64,000 bases of DNA from Isoetes taiwanensis (GCA_021234155.1 JAJEKV010000473.1:1-64000); one strand, 5' to 3'; numbered from the stretch's first letter, positions 1-11,442 are shown. Numbers and translations: made by a program. The notes: generated by a model from the sequence alone, not told the origin.

Positions 1-112
1 ATTTATTTATTGATGAGATAGGCTTGTATGGCCTTATCCCTTTGTTTATCCAGGTATTTGGTACTCTTTATCATTATTTTGTTTGTGCCACTGTTTACAT
101 TTACTACGAAAA

Positions 113-495
113 GAAGAGTAATCTTAGCTTCTATAGAAGACCAACCATCTTGAAAAGACACATCATTGTTCTACTATGATCTATCGTGTTGAACTAAATA
201 TGAATTGAATTGAATTTTTACGTCCACTTAAGTGCATTGATAACAATGAGACCATTACCACTAGGACTAAACTTGGCCTCGTAGACTTTTTTAGTCCCTT
301 AGTAGAAGAACAATTTCAGCTTCGATCAAAGACCAACCATCTTAAAAAGACACACTATTGTTTACTATGATCTATCATGTTGAGTTAAACCTGAATTGAT
401 TTGAATTTTAACGCCCACTTAAGTGCATTGACTAATAATGAGACCATTACTAATAGGATTACCTTGTAGTTTTCCAGTCCCTTAGTAGAAATCGA
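113..495. repeat. Two-copy tandem duplication, about 192 bp per unit
   Basis: Two diverged copies lie head to tail. The block starting GACCAACCATCTT at 139 recurs at 331, followed in both by a CTATGATCTAT segment, a CCACTTAAGTGCATTGA segment and a TAGTCCCTTAGTAGAA-like end. No coding signal is seen. It is probably an old local duplication in intergenic DNA. Confidence 0.75.
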
Positions 496-513
496 GGGAG
501 GGAGGGAGGGAGG
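494..513 (+). other. G-rich tract with G-quadruplex potential
   Basis: Four GGG runs (496-498, 500-502, 504-506, 508-510) are separated by single A residues. This fits the canonical intramolecular G-quadruplex pattern on the plus strand. It may also be only a GGGA microsatellite. Confidence 0.6.
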
Positions 514-806
514 TGAAGTGAAATGTATTATTCCGTCTTTGGAGACCATCATTTCTATGAGACGTCAAGAAAAACGCTTTCAAAATCAAAAACATTTTCA
601 TGTGATGAGCGTTCAAAAATGAGAGGTTCCTCATCAAGTTCATTCTCTTCTCCATCATTAAGTATACCTTTAGATAATTTTATCGTCGTTTCTCTCAGTT
701 GTAACACAACCATTAGAAAACTTGCAATACGGGTTGTTGGAAGGTGGAAGAAGGATATAAGATTAGTGACTCGGATGTCAAATCTACCCCTCATAGCTTG
801 GAACCA

Positions 807-847
807 GGAGGGAGGGAGGGGAGGGAGGGAGGGAGGGGGAGGGAGGA
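807..847 (+). other. Second, longer G-rich tract (GGGA-type microsatellite)
   Basis: Eight or so runs of three to five G separated by single A residues. It has strong G-quadruplex potential on the plus strand. Open frames read across it on both strands only because it lacks stop codons; the minus-strand reading gives a meaningless proline-rich stretch. Confidence 0.65.
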
Positions 848-1113
848 GTACATCTTGGTGTGGCATTTCTTGATACCACCATAAGAGGGTGGGATGAATT
901 TCCCATAAATATTCGGATGTTTTGGCTAGTTAGGCTAGGTGTGTTAAGGAACGTTACACCATTTCTTTTGCAAGCATGCTTCTTTCACCTTGCAGAGTTC
1001 CTTGCTAAGGCAGCCCTTGCAAATCAACTGCTCCTTACAAGAAGGATGAAGATCCTTTACTTGCGGCCTTGAGTTGATAGACAATATCTCGTATGGCATA
1101 CCATGTTGGAAAC

Positions 1114-1238
1114 ATCCTTCTTGGGATATATGACAACCCTTCACAATGCAAAACAACCCCTCACTAGGTCCTCCCCCCGATCCTTCTTGGGATATATGAC
1201 AACCCTTCACAGTGCAAAACAACCCCTCACTAGGTCCT
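1114..1238. repeat. Perfect-register 66-bp tandem duplication
   Basis: ATCCTTCTTGGGATATATGA begins at 1114 and again at 1180, a period of 66 bp. The two units differ at only a few positions. It is non-coding, and its similarity suggests a recent local duplication. Confidence 0.8.
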
Positions 1239-3400
1239 GCCCCATGGGGGCTACGATTTCTTCATAATGGTTTAAATAAGTCAAAGCTTCATCAAAAAGA
1301 AAAGTTGGTGGCATATTCTCTTTTACATATAATAAGATAGAGATGATTCCTAACCACTCTTCATGGTCAATGTATAAATGTTAGATGCCGACCGAAAGAA
1401 TATGTTCATGTCGTGAAACATCTATTATGTTGGCCATTTGGCACCAACACCAATGATGGATAAGATAGGATGCCGTCATTATGCTGACTTTAATTTAATA
1501 GTCATGTCATGCATACATGTCTTTAGTGCTTATGGCTTCGTGAATGCACCAATGTGGGAAACTAAAAAATAAAAATAAAAAAAAATGGACTAGCTATGTG
1601 TATCCACATAAGGGAAGAGTAAAGTTGTAGAATCTGGACTTTTAAGATGAAGACATAACCATATATGGAACGTTTTGAAATGCCATGTATTGTCTTTCTA
1701 GTCCCCACCATCCCCTTTACCATTCGAAGCAAACTTTCTTCTGCATTTTGCCACGTAGTGCCACATAATTTTATAAAAGTGCATGACATGGGAGTTGATA
1801 GATTCTCTTAAGCTCTTGCCATTGGTGAATCTCCTCATATTTGAAAGGTGTTGGAAAGAGCATTATAGTGCATGTTTGCCCAATGGCCCGTGCAACTTGT
1901 AAATACTTACTACAAGTTTCTTTCTCAATATTTGAATGACTATTTGTCTCAAAAGCTATGGGATGTGTTTTTTTTTGCCTAACTTAAAACTAATTATTGT
2001 CATGTACATGTAAATCCTACTTTGACACATGGGACCACATCTTATTTGCTTGTTTCCTATCCAAGAAGAAGCTTGTAACTATTGCATCAAATTCTACAGG
2101 ATCTCATGTTAAATAAATAGGTGGGGAATGACCAAAATTGTCATGAAATAATGTTGTTAGCCACTGAACATCGTATACTTCTGAAGTATCTTACTTCTGT
2201 AATGGTCAAGAACCATTATCTAACACTATCGTTATGTTCCACACTTCCCCACCAGGGCGCTTTCTATGTATGATTTCGCTTCATACATTCTTGAGGCAAT
2301 ATGCTCGTCTTCAATTGTTGAACCAACAAGAAAACGAGTTGTCACAAATTTATGTGTTATCTTTGTTAATTTTCTAATATTGTCATTACTGCAAAGTCTT
2401 TTCCCTTAACCCTTTTGTATGGATATTTAATATTAGTCGTAAAAATGATCATATTAGCTCAATTGGATGGGTATGGCCAATTGGTTTTGGAAGAAGTAAA
2501 AGTTTCATTCTATTCTTTATTTAATGCAATACCATAAAGGAGCAATAGGGTCGTGCATGTAGAATTATATACTTCGTCAGCAATAACGTTTAGTCCTTGC
2601 ACGATAAAGTGATTTATCATTAGCAAAATAATTTATTGCACCACGACTATAAGAGGAGGATGAGGAGTTTTTGTGCAAAGTATAAAATAGAGAATCTTCA
2701 ACGATCATTATATAGACGTTGTTACCGAATATCTTGATATTCTATCGTTTGTCGTGTATTAACGAATATCCCAATCGCTTATAGGTTACAGTCTCTAGGT
2801 GCCATATTGTCCTTTAATATGGTGGTGGTCAAGCAATATACAATATGCATTTTATATATCATCATATTTTGCAAAACATATATTTTATCGAGAAGAGACT
2901 CAAATGTCAAGTATGTACTACATCGTATGTATTTTTTTTCCAAGAATTTTAGATGCTTTTACATAAATTATTCGATGTTTACTTGGGATTAATGCTACTC
3001 AATCAATTAACAAGGTTTATTGTTACAAAATTTATTTGCGGCCAAGCCGTCGCGAACATTTCTTTTATTCGAACATTTCTTTTGTTCGATTTGGTGCAAA
3101 AGATACCCTATCTGTAAGCAATGTAAGCAATGTCAAATTATTATGGACGACGTCTCGTCAAAATTACCTTATTCACACGTGTTGACATCCTTAACAATAG
3201 CAAGGCATCCAATTCCTTCCGAGGAGGGGGCTTCGTCTCTAAATCCGGGGATTTGTGTTTGTTGTTGCAGCTTACAATGTCCTATATTATAAAACCGTGG
3301 CGTCTGTCTATTCGCCCGATCGACGATCAAGATTGTCCGGTCCCTCCGCCCCTATCGATGGCTCAGATCGTCCCTTAATCCCTCAGTCCTTGCCGACGGC
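1239..3400. other. AT-rich intergenic stretch with no recognisable gene
   Basis: Only short open frames occur, none with recognisable domains or convincing start contexts. No LTR, TIR or RNA gene was recognised here. Confidence 0.5.
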
Positions 3401-3410
3401 CCAAATTATG

Positions 3411-3420
3411 CCACGTGGCA
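3411..3420 (+). promoter_or_regulatory. G-box (CACGTG) upstream of a possible first exon
   Basis: CCACGTGGCA holds the palindromic CACGTG core followed by GC, the classic binding site for plant bZIP/bHLH factors. It lies about 140 bp before the ATG at 3560. A second ACGTGGCGTCA-like motif, another ACGT core, lies near 3508. Regulation is inferred only from these motifs. Confidence 0.4.
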
Positions 3421-3559
3421 TCATCAAAACATTAGAAATGAAGGGGCACATAAAACATACCATTTCTTCCAACCAGAAATTCCAAATATGGATGTTCATT
3501 ATTCTAACGTGGCGTCATTTTGAGATTTCCTTGCCCTGAAAGAATGCTTGAAAGTTTCC

Positions 3560-3808
3560 ATGGCGGCATCATATTGGGGTTTCTCTCCGTTGCCGAAACC
3601 CCTCTGCTGCCTACAGAATCGTTCACTCACTAGTTTATTCAATGAAGTAATGCAGCATCGGGCCACTTCTGCAGATATGGCTGCTCTTCCGGTTCAATAC
3701 TCGTTAAGCAAAATACCTCACAGGGAGACTGGATTTAGACTTTGTGCTTTTTATCAGCTAACAGCAACCAGATGTGATTTTCTAAGTGTTGGTGTGCAAC
3801 GAATTTGA
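3560..3808 (+). CDS. Possible first exon or gene fragment, unidentified
   Basis: The open frame of 82 codons starts at TCCATGGCGGC, a very good plant start context. It begins MAASYWGFSPLPKPLC and is rich in Ser, Leu and basic residues with few acids early on, which would suit an organelle transit peptide. No family is recognised. The frame ends at TGA 3806-3808. The next 140 bp still look partly coding in a shifted frame and end near ATCTATGGTAACC, a possible splice donor, so this may be a decayed or multi-exon gene. A G-box lies upstream. It may equally be a chance frame. Confidence 0.3.
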   Translation: MAASYWGFSPLPKPLCCLQNRSLTSLFNEVMQHRATSADMAALPVQYSLSKIPHRETGFRLCAFYQLTATRCDFLSVGVQRI

Positions 3809-4324
3809 GTTAAAAGGAAGGTTTTCCAGGACGGCATGCTTTTCTTGCCATCTACTGCCTGCGAGAAAGGTATGATGTAGTGCAAGATCGGGAAGGATGC
3901 TTCTACTTCATGTCCGCTTCTGCTGCCTCTGCAGATCTATGGTAACCGTTGTATTCCCTTTCTTAGCCAGAAAAAATTAAGGTTATGAAGGCATGATTCT
4001 CATGAGGATTTCTGTCGTAAAGTTTTGGCAGGAACATACATATATTATAACATTTATTAGTTGCAAATATTGCCTCTGAACATTCTAAGATGCCTAGCAA
4101 CAGGAAGTACCAAAAAACTCATGTCTTTTTGTTGGGAAATTCGCTCCTACCATATAAAAATTTGCTAATTCTTGTAAGAATGTCATTGATCATACATTGC
4201 CGCTCCAAGTGGGATTCAGACTGCCCTTTTGACAAAAACATGCATGACGTGAAAAATACGAAGGCCATAATGCTAAACATGAAACTGCAAATAGCTAGCA
4301 ATTGCAGCCTGTATTAATAGGGCA

Positions 4325-5227
4325 TATGGAATCTTAATTGCACGTGCTGATGTTGGGTTCCTACCCATCATAGCCACAAAAGGTGTCATCTTGATACCCG
4401 TATGATAGCTATTGTTGTAGGCAAATTCCAAGTAGGGCAAATAATCCTCCCACTTAGACTATTTTTCATGAATAAAACTTCTCAACATATCCTCCAGGAT
4501 CATGTTGATTCTCTCAGTTTGTCCATCGGTCTGCAGGTGATTCCCACTACTCATACGCAACCGTACTTTTAACCCCTTCATCAGATCTCTCCAAAATTGA
4601 CCTGTGAACTTGGTATCCCTATCACTTATAATAGATAGCGGTCGGAAACACGTACTGCATGTAAGCTGCAGCTATGTCGAATCCCGTAGCATCACGCCTT
4701 AGAGGTATAAACTTAACATACTTAGCCAAGCAATCAACCACTACTAAGATCTGGGTGTGCTGCTTTGCAGCCCGGGGTAATGAGACTACAAAGTCCATAC
4801 TCACACATTCCCACCTCTCATTAGGTACTGGAATGGGTTGTAACAGGCCCGGGGTCTTGCCATGGTCAGCTTTCACAGCCTGACACACCAAACAATGTGA
4901 AACCATCTGTTTCACTTGGTCTTGCAAACCCGGCCAATAATTTTGCCTTTTAACTAGCTCATAGGTTTTCCATTCACCCTCGTGCCCAGCTTGTGGGGTG
5001 TCATGATGCTCACGGATAATTGCTTCTCGCAATTCTTCGTACGAAGGAACATACGCTCTTCCTTTATAAAAGTACAACCCTTCTTGCTCGGTCCACCAAT
5101 CCCCAGTTTTGGTGACTGCAGGGTTTTGTTGATCCTTTGTATACGCATCCCGAATCCTCTGGAAAAGGTCATTCTCCTTGATAGCAAGAGCATTCACATG
5201 CTTAATCCTTGATAAAGCATCAGCCAC
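4325..5227 (-). pseudogene. Ty3-gypsy integrase, truncated and broken
   Basis: The frame to 4622 holds the end of RNase H (MADALSRI), the zinc-binding HHCC region (EHHDTPQAGHEG ... CLVCQAVK) and the first part of the catalytic core with WECVSMDFVVSLP, whose Asp is the first catalytic residue. Past a frame change the remaining core is readable from about 4620 to 4325: DRDTKFTGQFW gives the second Asp and the LQTDGQTERIN block the Glu. One in-frame stop (Lys-stop-Ser) follows. Integrase joins the cDNA to target DNA. This copy cannot make a whole enzyme. Confidence 0.85.
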
Positions 5228-5323
5228 TGGGTTATTCTTCTCAGTCGTATGCTCAATACTAAAATGAAATTTATGGAGAAAATCAAGCCATCTAGCCTAC
5301 CTAGAGCTAATCTCAGCCTGACT

Positions 5324-5617
5324 TTACAAAAACCTCAATGGTTTATGATTAGTATAGACGACAAACTTGCGTGGTTCCTTACTTGTACCACTTCTCAAGT
5401 AATGCCTCCATGTTTTTAGAGCGTGAACTATTGCCAATAGTTCTTGCTCATATGTTGCATAATTCCGCTCGGCAGAATTAAGGTTTGGACTTTCATAAGC
5501 CACTACCCGACCTTGCTGCATTAATATAGCCCCAACTGCTTGACCACAAGCATCGGTATAAACCTCAAAGGATTTATTAAGATCAGGAACCTTTAGCATG
5601 GGACTACTAACCAACAA
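5324..5617 (-). pseudogene. Ty3-gypsy RNase H domain
   Basis: 97 codons read FEVYTDACGQAVGAILMQQG, then SAERNYATYEQELLAIVHAL and VVYTNHKPLRFL. These are the RNase H landmarks: catalytic Asp in TDA, Glu in YEQELLAI, and TNH in place of the usual TDH. It degrades the RNA of the RNA-DNA hybrid during reverse transcription. It follows directly on the reverse transcriptase thumb, the normal Ty3-gypsy position. Confidence 0.85.
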
Positions 5618-5639
5618 CGCAAGTGGAGCTACTACTTTT

Positions 5640-6543
5640 GAAAAAATTTTGGCACAAATTTTCTATAGTACGTAGTCAAACCCAGAAAACTTCTCAACTC
5701 AGAAACATTTTTCAGGTGGTAGCCAGTCTTGCACTGCTTGCACCTTACTTGGATCCGTTGACACTTCCTCCCCCGAAAGGATGTGTCCAAGGTATGCAAT
5801 CCTTTGCTCAAGAAAATCACACTTGGATATCTTAGCATAACGTTTCTGAGTTCGAAGAGTTTGCAATACTTGCTCCAAATGAGCGAAATGCTCTTCTAAC
5901 GTTTGTGAATACAAGTATATCATCGAGGAACACCTCGACAAACTTATGTAAGTATTCCGAGAATACTTGATTCATCATCCTCATAAAGGTTGCGAGAGCA
6001 TTTGTGAGACCAAACAGCATCAGTAAGAACTCATAGTGCCCCTGATGAGTTCGAAAGGCCGTCTTAGTTCATCACCTTCCCGAATCCTAAATTGATGATA
6101 TCCACTACATAATCAATCCTTGTGAACCGCCAAGTTGATTCAGAATATCATCTATTCTAGGTAATAGTTATCTATCCTTGATAGTTGCACTTTTAAGAGT
6201 ACGATAATCTATGCAGATTCGCATAGTCTCATTCCTTTTCTTAATAAGCAAAACTGGACTTGCAAAAGGCGACTTACTAGGCTTAATAAATCCCCTTCCT
6301 TGCAAGCAGTTCTTTAACTTGATGCTTAACTTCCTCTAACTCTAGAGGAGTAAGATGATATGGAGCATGCACCATTGGCTTAACCCATGGTTCAAGCAAA
6401 ATTCCATACTCAACTCCCCAAGAAGGTGGTGGCCCTTCCGGCAACTCTCCTGGGATCACATCTTTAAATCTTTCCAAAAGATTTTGTAATTCTTGATTCA
6501 CATCTGAACCTTTAAAATTACAAGACATCCATATCATCATCAC
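5640..6543 (-). pseudogene. Ty3-gypsy reverse transcriptase, multiple frameshifts
   Basis: Three overlapping minus-strand frames make up one domain. 6543-6283 holds the N-terminal GELPEGPPPSWGVEYGI and MVHAPYHLTP blocks. 6240-6030 holds KRNETMRICIDYRTL and THQGHYEF with stops. 6020-5832 holds [18 protein letters not shown] and the active-site FLDDILVFT. 5941-5640 holds LGHILSGEEVSTDPSKVQAV and SFLGLTTYYRKFVP. LDD replaces the usual Y-x-DD start by one residue class (F-L-D-D), which is common in this superfamily. Stops and frame changes make it non-functional. Confidence 0.85.
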
Positions 6544-7198
6544 TCATGAGTTATATCAAGAAAAAGCTATCTTCTTACATGCAATTCTCAATTGCATTCT
6601 TTGTCTAAACATAGACTTGTAAGACTCCTAAACGTATAATCCAAGTGCCCTTAAATTGCCCGAGGCAATTCCATGGCTTAAATTATAAAGGTGTACATGA
6701 CTTGGAATTATTCCTTGGTCTTGACAAATTCCTAGTCATTGGGAAGAAAAGTCGAACATGCAACTTTCCCATTAAATAGCATTATCTATTTTTTCATAAG
6801 AATTTGGTCTACTCAGTCGACCCCGTCGCTTAGCAAAATTCCTATAGTTTTAATCCTTTTCATACGACCTTAACTAGGTGCGTACTAGGATTAGTTATAG
6901 GATGTCAAGATATTCCAATATCTGTCCCACCTTAGTCCAAGTTTTGTATATTACCAAAATATACTTGACCTATTGCATTAATAATCTTAAAATTGAGATA
7001 TATATAAAAAGAACATACCTTACTATAGTTCCTTGAACTAATTCGGATACTTTTCCTAACTATCCATTACTTGCGCCTACAAGTAATAAAAGAAATTTAC
7101 CTAAGTAGCAAAGTCAAATTTGCTATTAGTTTTCCTTTGTCGAGAACTTCACTATAGTTCCCAATCAAGCCCCTGTGGTAACTCGATTAAATGTTAGG

Positions 7199-7240
7199 AC
7201 AATTCCATATATCATGTCCTTTTTTTCCACAACCCAAACA
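7199..7240 (-). pseudogene. Gag CCHC zinc knuckle
   Basis: The minus strand reads CLGCGKKGHDIWNC, a perfect C-x2-C-x4-H-x4-C nucleic-acid-binding knuckle, 14 codons. It lies between the gag core and the polymerase, as in plant gypsy gag proteins. The flanking frame is short and interrupted. Confidence 0.8.
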
Positions 7241-7335
7241 AGATTTATCTGTATTACCCTCGTTAATACCATCCTTTTCCTTAGAGCCACCCAGAAATTC
7301 CCATCTTGGTTGAGAACTGGAATTGTGCATTAAAA

Positions 7336-7750
7336 CTACTCGAACAACCTGGATGTTCTTCGTCTTTTTGGGGCAGTGTCACTTATGCCACGCATAAAAT
7401 AAAAAACCTGACTTTCATCATCTAGAGGCTGAACAATTGCAAGCAGCTTCCGAAGCTCTTGCTCATAAGTCCTTAATTCCCCAGTTTGTTGCAATTTATG
7501 CAACTGACGATAAGCCATAAGTTTATTCAAGCAGTCAAAACCTCCCTGGGAAGGGACTTGTGAAGAAATACCCTTGGTATCTTCCTCAGCAATTAAAGTG
7601 TTTATTGACTTCTTGTTCAATGGACGCCATCTTCCCTTGAAGATACGCTAACTTTTCAGCCAGCTCTTGGACTGAAACACTCTCAAGTTCACGCTTCTCC
7701 ACTTCCCAAGTGGTTTGGAAGACAAAACTTTTCTCGTCCATTTCTGCCAT
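7336..7750 (-). pseudogene. Gypsy gag core fragment
   Basis: A gag start is plausible at 7750 (MAEMDEKSFVFQTTWEVEKR). An in-frame Met lies at 7620. The 94-codon frame 7620-7336 includes YRQLHKLQQTGELRTYEQEL and DDESQVFYFMRGISD, typical of the gag region that precedes the zinc knuckle in plant gypsy elements. The capsid protein packages element RNA. The frame stops before the knuckle, so the gene is broken. Confidence 0.65.
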
Positions 7751-8779
7751 CAAAATCTAGATTTCCACAAATCTATAACGGCAATTTAACTCTTAAGTTT
7801 CTTATTTAAATATGGTTTCCAATCCGTATTTAAACTTCAAGAATCCTACTCACAGAGCTCAATCTAGATTTTTCCAGAAAACTAGATTCACAGCACTGTG
7901 TTTAGATTTTCTAGAATCCTAAATTCTAAAATCTAAATTCACAGTTAGCTCTTAAAATTAAGAGATTCCCATGCAATCTCAGAACGCAGCAATTCTGCAA
8001 TTTCCCCAAATAACGGGGAAGGGCCACTGGTCTACCGCCCACACCATGAACTCCCAGAGTTCCCCACGACCGATGGGATTAGTCTCCCAGAGACTAATTA
8101 GGAAGCCTAGCTTCCTCTTGATTCTTCCCAAAAGAATCGAATGATCCTTTGCACACAAGATCAGTGAATTATCTCTCTAAGATAATTCTGTGGATGCAAG
8201 TATGAACCTGGCAATCTATTGCCAGTATTGCAAATCAATGCAAGTAATGTCTTTGTATTCCAAATACAAAGCAATGCTCTTGCAACGAATCCAACTTCAA
8301 AGCTTGCAAGCATTACTATCAAGAATAGCGTGATTCCTTCTAGCTCTTAAGAACACCACCCAGTGATGTAGCAAAGAACCAGAATCAAGCTCTAAGAGGT
8401 CGGATTTGAGCTGTAGGGCTTCGGACCAGCAAAGGTAATTCAGCCTGCACAAGAACAACAGAATTACAAAGCTTTGTCAACCCGTGGATCTCTTAAAAGC
8501 ACCTCTTTTAGCTTTAAATAGGATCGATTTGTGCTCTGGCATGTACTATCTATCAGTTTCGATCACATCCAGGTGTCTATCATGCCCTGGCATGCGATCT
8601 TGGAGAGTATTTCGGCCTGCTGCATTTTGCCCAGCCTCATATCAGAAAAGCATTTAAGCTTTTCTAAGCATTTCCTTATTGGCCCATTCGAACCAATACC
8701 AAAGTGCCATGTGGCCTCCTTTAACATTAATATTAATGTTACAAAGAACCATAGCTAATGTTTTATTCATAACATTAAA
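7751..8779. other. Non-coding stretch, possible 5' leader or LTR remains of the gypsy element
   Basis: No gene is seen. The position, just upstream of the minus-strand gag, is where the leader and 5' LTR should be. No matching second LTR and no minus-strand primer-binding site could be identified, so the assignment is a guess. Confidence 0.3.
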
Positions 8780-8974
8780 TGTTGCGCCCCTAGGGCCAAC
8801 TTTGCTACCCCCGGAATGTCCCCATAGCCCGATTACGAGCTCATGGTCCGCCGCATAGCCGTTATGCCCTCGACATGCTATCGACGGTACTCCCGTGCTT
8901 ATGGAATTCCGTCAGGAGTCCGTTACTGGCCATACCTCTGGAAGCACCTGTAACAATTGGTGTGATTCATAACA
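8780..8974 (+). mobile_element. Candidate 195-bp LTR of a plus-strand retroelement
   Basis: The segment begins TGTTGCGCCCC and ends TTCATAACA, giving TG...CA ends. It is followed two bases later by a primer-binding site. It could be a whole short LTR, as in TRIM or LARD elements, or only the end of a longer one. No second copy is visible in the window. Confidence 0.45.
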
Positions 8975-8976
8975 GT

Positions 8977-8988
8977 TGGTATCAGAGC
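8977..8988 (+). other. Primer-binding site for initiator Met tRNA
   Basis: TGGTATCAGAGC is the standard plant LTR-retrotransposon primer-binding site, complementary to the 3' end of initiator tRNA-Met. It lies on the plus strand, opposite to the neighbouring gypsy element, so it belongs to a different element whose body would run rightward. Confidence 0.8.
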
Positions 8989-8999
8989 CTGGTTGGGGT

Positions 9000-9610
9000 T
9001 GGAGATTGCAAACTGGAATAGAGATTCTTATTTTGACTATTCTTGATGTTTGTAAATCACCTAGTTGGTGCTGGTGATTGCAAACTAGAATAGAAATCCT
9101 TATCCTTAGAACCCAAATGATTTCTCTCCATGGATTTAATTCATTACCAATCTGGTCCCTTTAAAAGCAAGAGAATCTTCTAGAGTAGTCCTTGAATATC
9201 TGTATCGCAAATTCCTTTTTGTTGCAGGAAAAATATATGAATTAAACTGGTACATGTGATTCGCAATAACACTGTTTCAAAATTGGAATATCTCCCATAG
9301 TTTAGAAAACGTACTGAAAGTAAATCTCAAATGCACAATGTGTATATGGAAGAAATAGATGCAGGAATTTTCAAAGCTGAAAAGAATAAGGCTGAGAAGA
9401 AAGCTGCACAAAGAGGTGGAGAGGAGAAAATTGCAAATAGGTTACCTCGTGTCTGGTATGAAATTGATGTTTAAGGATTGTGATTAGAATCTTTAGATAT
9501 TTCTTATTGCATCCTTATTGTTGAGGTTGGTGCCTCAATCGATAATTTTAGATTGTTACCTAAAATTATGAGCAGTAGTTGGTGCTACTGGGCTGAGGTT
9601 GGTGCCTCAA
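9000..9610 (+). other. Possible non-autonomous retroelement body, no clear protein
   Basis: Downstream of the primer-binding site there are short duplicated phrases such as GATTGCAAACTRGAATAGA (about 9005 and 9077). A lysine-rich short frame lies near 9360-9470. No gag or pol motif is visible, which would suit a non-autonomous element, but no 3' LTR was found. Confidence 0.3.
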
Positions 9611-9790
9611 GATTGGAATGAGCGGATGCCAGGTCCAAGCGTTTGGAATGAGCTGATGCCAGGTCCAAGCGATTGGAATGAGCTGAGGCCATGTCCAAGA
9701 GGTTGGAATGAGCTGATGCCATGTTCAAGAGATTGGGATGAGTTGATGCCATGTCCAAGAAATTGGAATGAGTTGATGCCATATGTCCGA
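9611..9790. repeat. Six-unit 30-bp minisatellite
   Basis: Six exact 30-bp steps start at 9611, 9641, 9671, 9701, 9731 and 9761. The consensus is built on GATTGGAATGAGCTGATGCC followed by ATGTCCAAGA. Because 30 is a multiple of three, several frames stay open through the array; the plus frame gives a ten-residue repeat like DWNELMPCPR. No start context, domain or homologue supports a real protein. Confidence 0.9.
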
Positions 9791-9799
9791 GTGAATGGG

Positions 9800-10450
9800 A
9801 TGGGTTGTTTTCCATGTCCCAAATGAAAAAGTGAGTTGGTACACCTCTACACGAATTGAGTTGGTGCTCAACTTGTGGTGCATGGGTACAACTGAGGTCA
9901 GTTGCTTTCTAGAAAGGGAGGAATTGATACGAATGTGGTGCTCGGCGAAGTGGCCTTGCATGGAAAAATATTTATTGATATGATCAAGTGAGAAAGTCAT
10001 TTAGTATGTCTAAGCCTTGATATTAAAAAAGAGAAAGCTAAAGTAAACCTTCACCTTTATTTAGAAGCAAAAAGGCAAAAAAAAGGTGTTGTTAACTATA
10101 AATAGAAGGTTAACTTTGAGAAATGATATCGTCGCGATCGCAACTCAGAAATCGGCGTTCCTTACCTTATTGGAAAGCTCTCAAAGTTTATTTTCCAGAT
10201 TGGCCTTGGGCTTTTCATAGATTCCTTACGGTCTGAGAGTTATGCCCAGAAAGGTGAATAGAGGTCCAAGCTGACTGCACAACTAGATCTGCTTCTTCCT
10301 ATGTTGATGATGAGCCTAGCCTTACCTTCTAGTATTTTCTCTAGCTTCTTGCTTGATCATATCATTCGAAGGAGTTCATGTAACACCAGTGGTTGGTGGT
10401 TAGAGAGAGATTGTTCTTACACAGTCTTGCGGAATAGCTTGACTTGTTGA
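9800..10450. other. Intergenic DNA left of the CACTA element
   Basis: No gene or mobile-element domain is recognised. The stretch contains a few short open frames only. It ends at the CAT target site of the CACTA insertion. Confidence 0.4.
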
Positions 10451-10539
10451 CATCACTATAAGAGAATAAGCAATCTAAGTCACTAGTTCCATCATTTATC
10501 TGCTCAAAATTGCACATTCAAATTTTTTAGTTTTTGGCA

Positions 10540-11110
10540 TAATAAATGACGGTAGCTGTTGATGATATCGCGTCATCTATATCGTCACTTGTAGCATCAC
10601 CAATAGTAACAATTGTACTATCATTTTTGTGGCATTGCGGTGGCAAAATAGTATCAGTTTTATCATCACCTATAGTATCATGCATTTTGTCCTCATATTG
10701 GTATAGTATTGTCAGCTGTGGGATCACATGTATTGCTATGATTAAATCATTCTTAATGTCAACACGTGCGCTAAAATAATGCACTTATAGTATCATGTAT
10801 TTTATCTTATAATGCTATAAGATTGTCAACCATAGAATCACAACCATTGCTATAATTAGATCATTCATAATGTCAGCAGCATCGCTATAACAGTGTTAAT
10901 TATAGCATCGTCTATATTGCTATAAGCAAATCATTTATAATGTCAACACAAGCATCATCCTTTGTATCATCTTTTGTAACATGATTAATATCAAATATAG
11001 CATCATTGACAATGCCACATTCAACATGATTCGTATCAAATTTAGCATCATTTACAATGCCACATACAATATCAGATAGAGGTTGAAGTTGCACCATTGG
11101 TAACGTCAAA
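10540..11110. repeat. Left subterminal repeat array of the CACTA element
   Basis: Many copies of TAGCATCA-like octamers (near 10590, 10900, 11000, 11043) sit among TATAGTATCAT and TTGCTATAA phrases. CACTA elements carry such arrays near both ends, where the TNPA-type protein binds. Open frames here are by-products of the repeats. Confidence 0.7.
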
Positions 11111-11442
11111 TATTAGACCATGGTTGTATCAAATATAATCTCACATTTTCCACCACTTTTAATACCATACAAGGATTTCGCCTCTACAAAAAATTTAGTA
11201 CATGATTTGCTTTGTTATTCATTAAGGCATTAATTGATTTCCATTGTTATTCATTAAGGCATTAATTAATTTTATTATGTTATATTCCAAGTAAAAATAA
11301 TAAGTAAAAACGCTTTTCATTTATAAAACCCAAAAATCATTGCTCAAGCAAAATATTATATTAAGATTTCAAATATTCCAAACGAACACTCGAAATGAAA
11401 AACATATCAAAGTTCTCATACATCAACTTAAATAGATTTTTT

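Larger units (their letters stand above)
4313..7750 (-). mobile_element. Decayed Ty3-gypsy retrotransposon internal region
   Basis: On the minus strand, from right to left, the domains are gag, a CCHC zinc knuckle, reverse transcriptase, RNase H and integrase, the Ty3-gypsy order. No protease was recognised between 6543 and 7199. The left end stops inside integrase at about 4313, so the integrase C-terminus and 3' LTR are missing. Several in-frame stops and frameshifts show it is dead. Unlike copies A, B and C elsewhere in the window, its RNase H sits after the reverse transcriptase and keeps its TDA motif, so it belongs to another lineage. Confidence 0.85.

Noticed and set aside
523-873. Overlapping plus and minus open frames with Gly/Arg- or Pro-rich ends
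   Set aside because: They exist because the G-rich microsatellite lacks stops; no start context or domain supports them.
10527-10784. Asp/Ile/Ser-rich open frames on both strands
   Set aside because: They fall in the subterminal repeat array of the CACTA element and reflect repeated TAGCATCA-like words.
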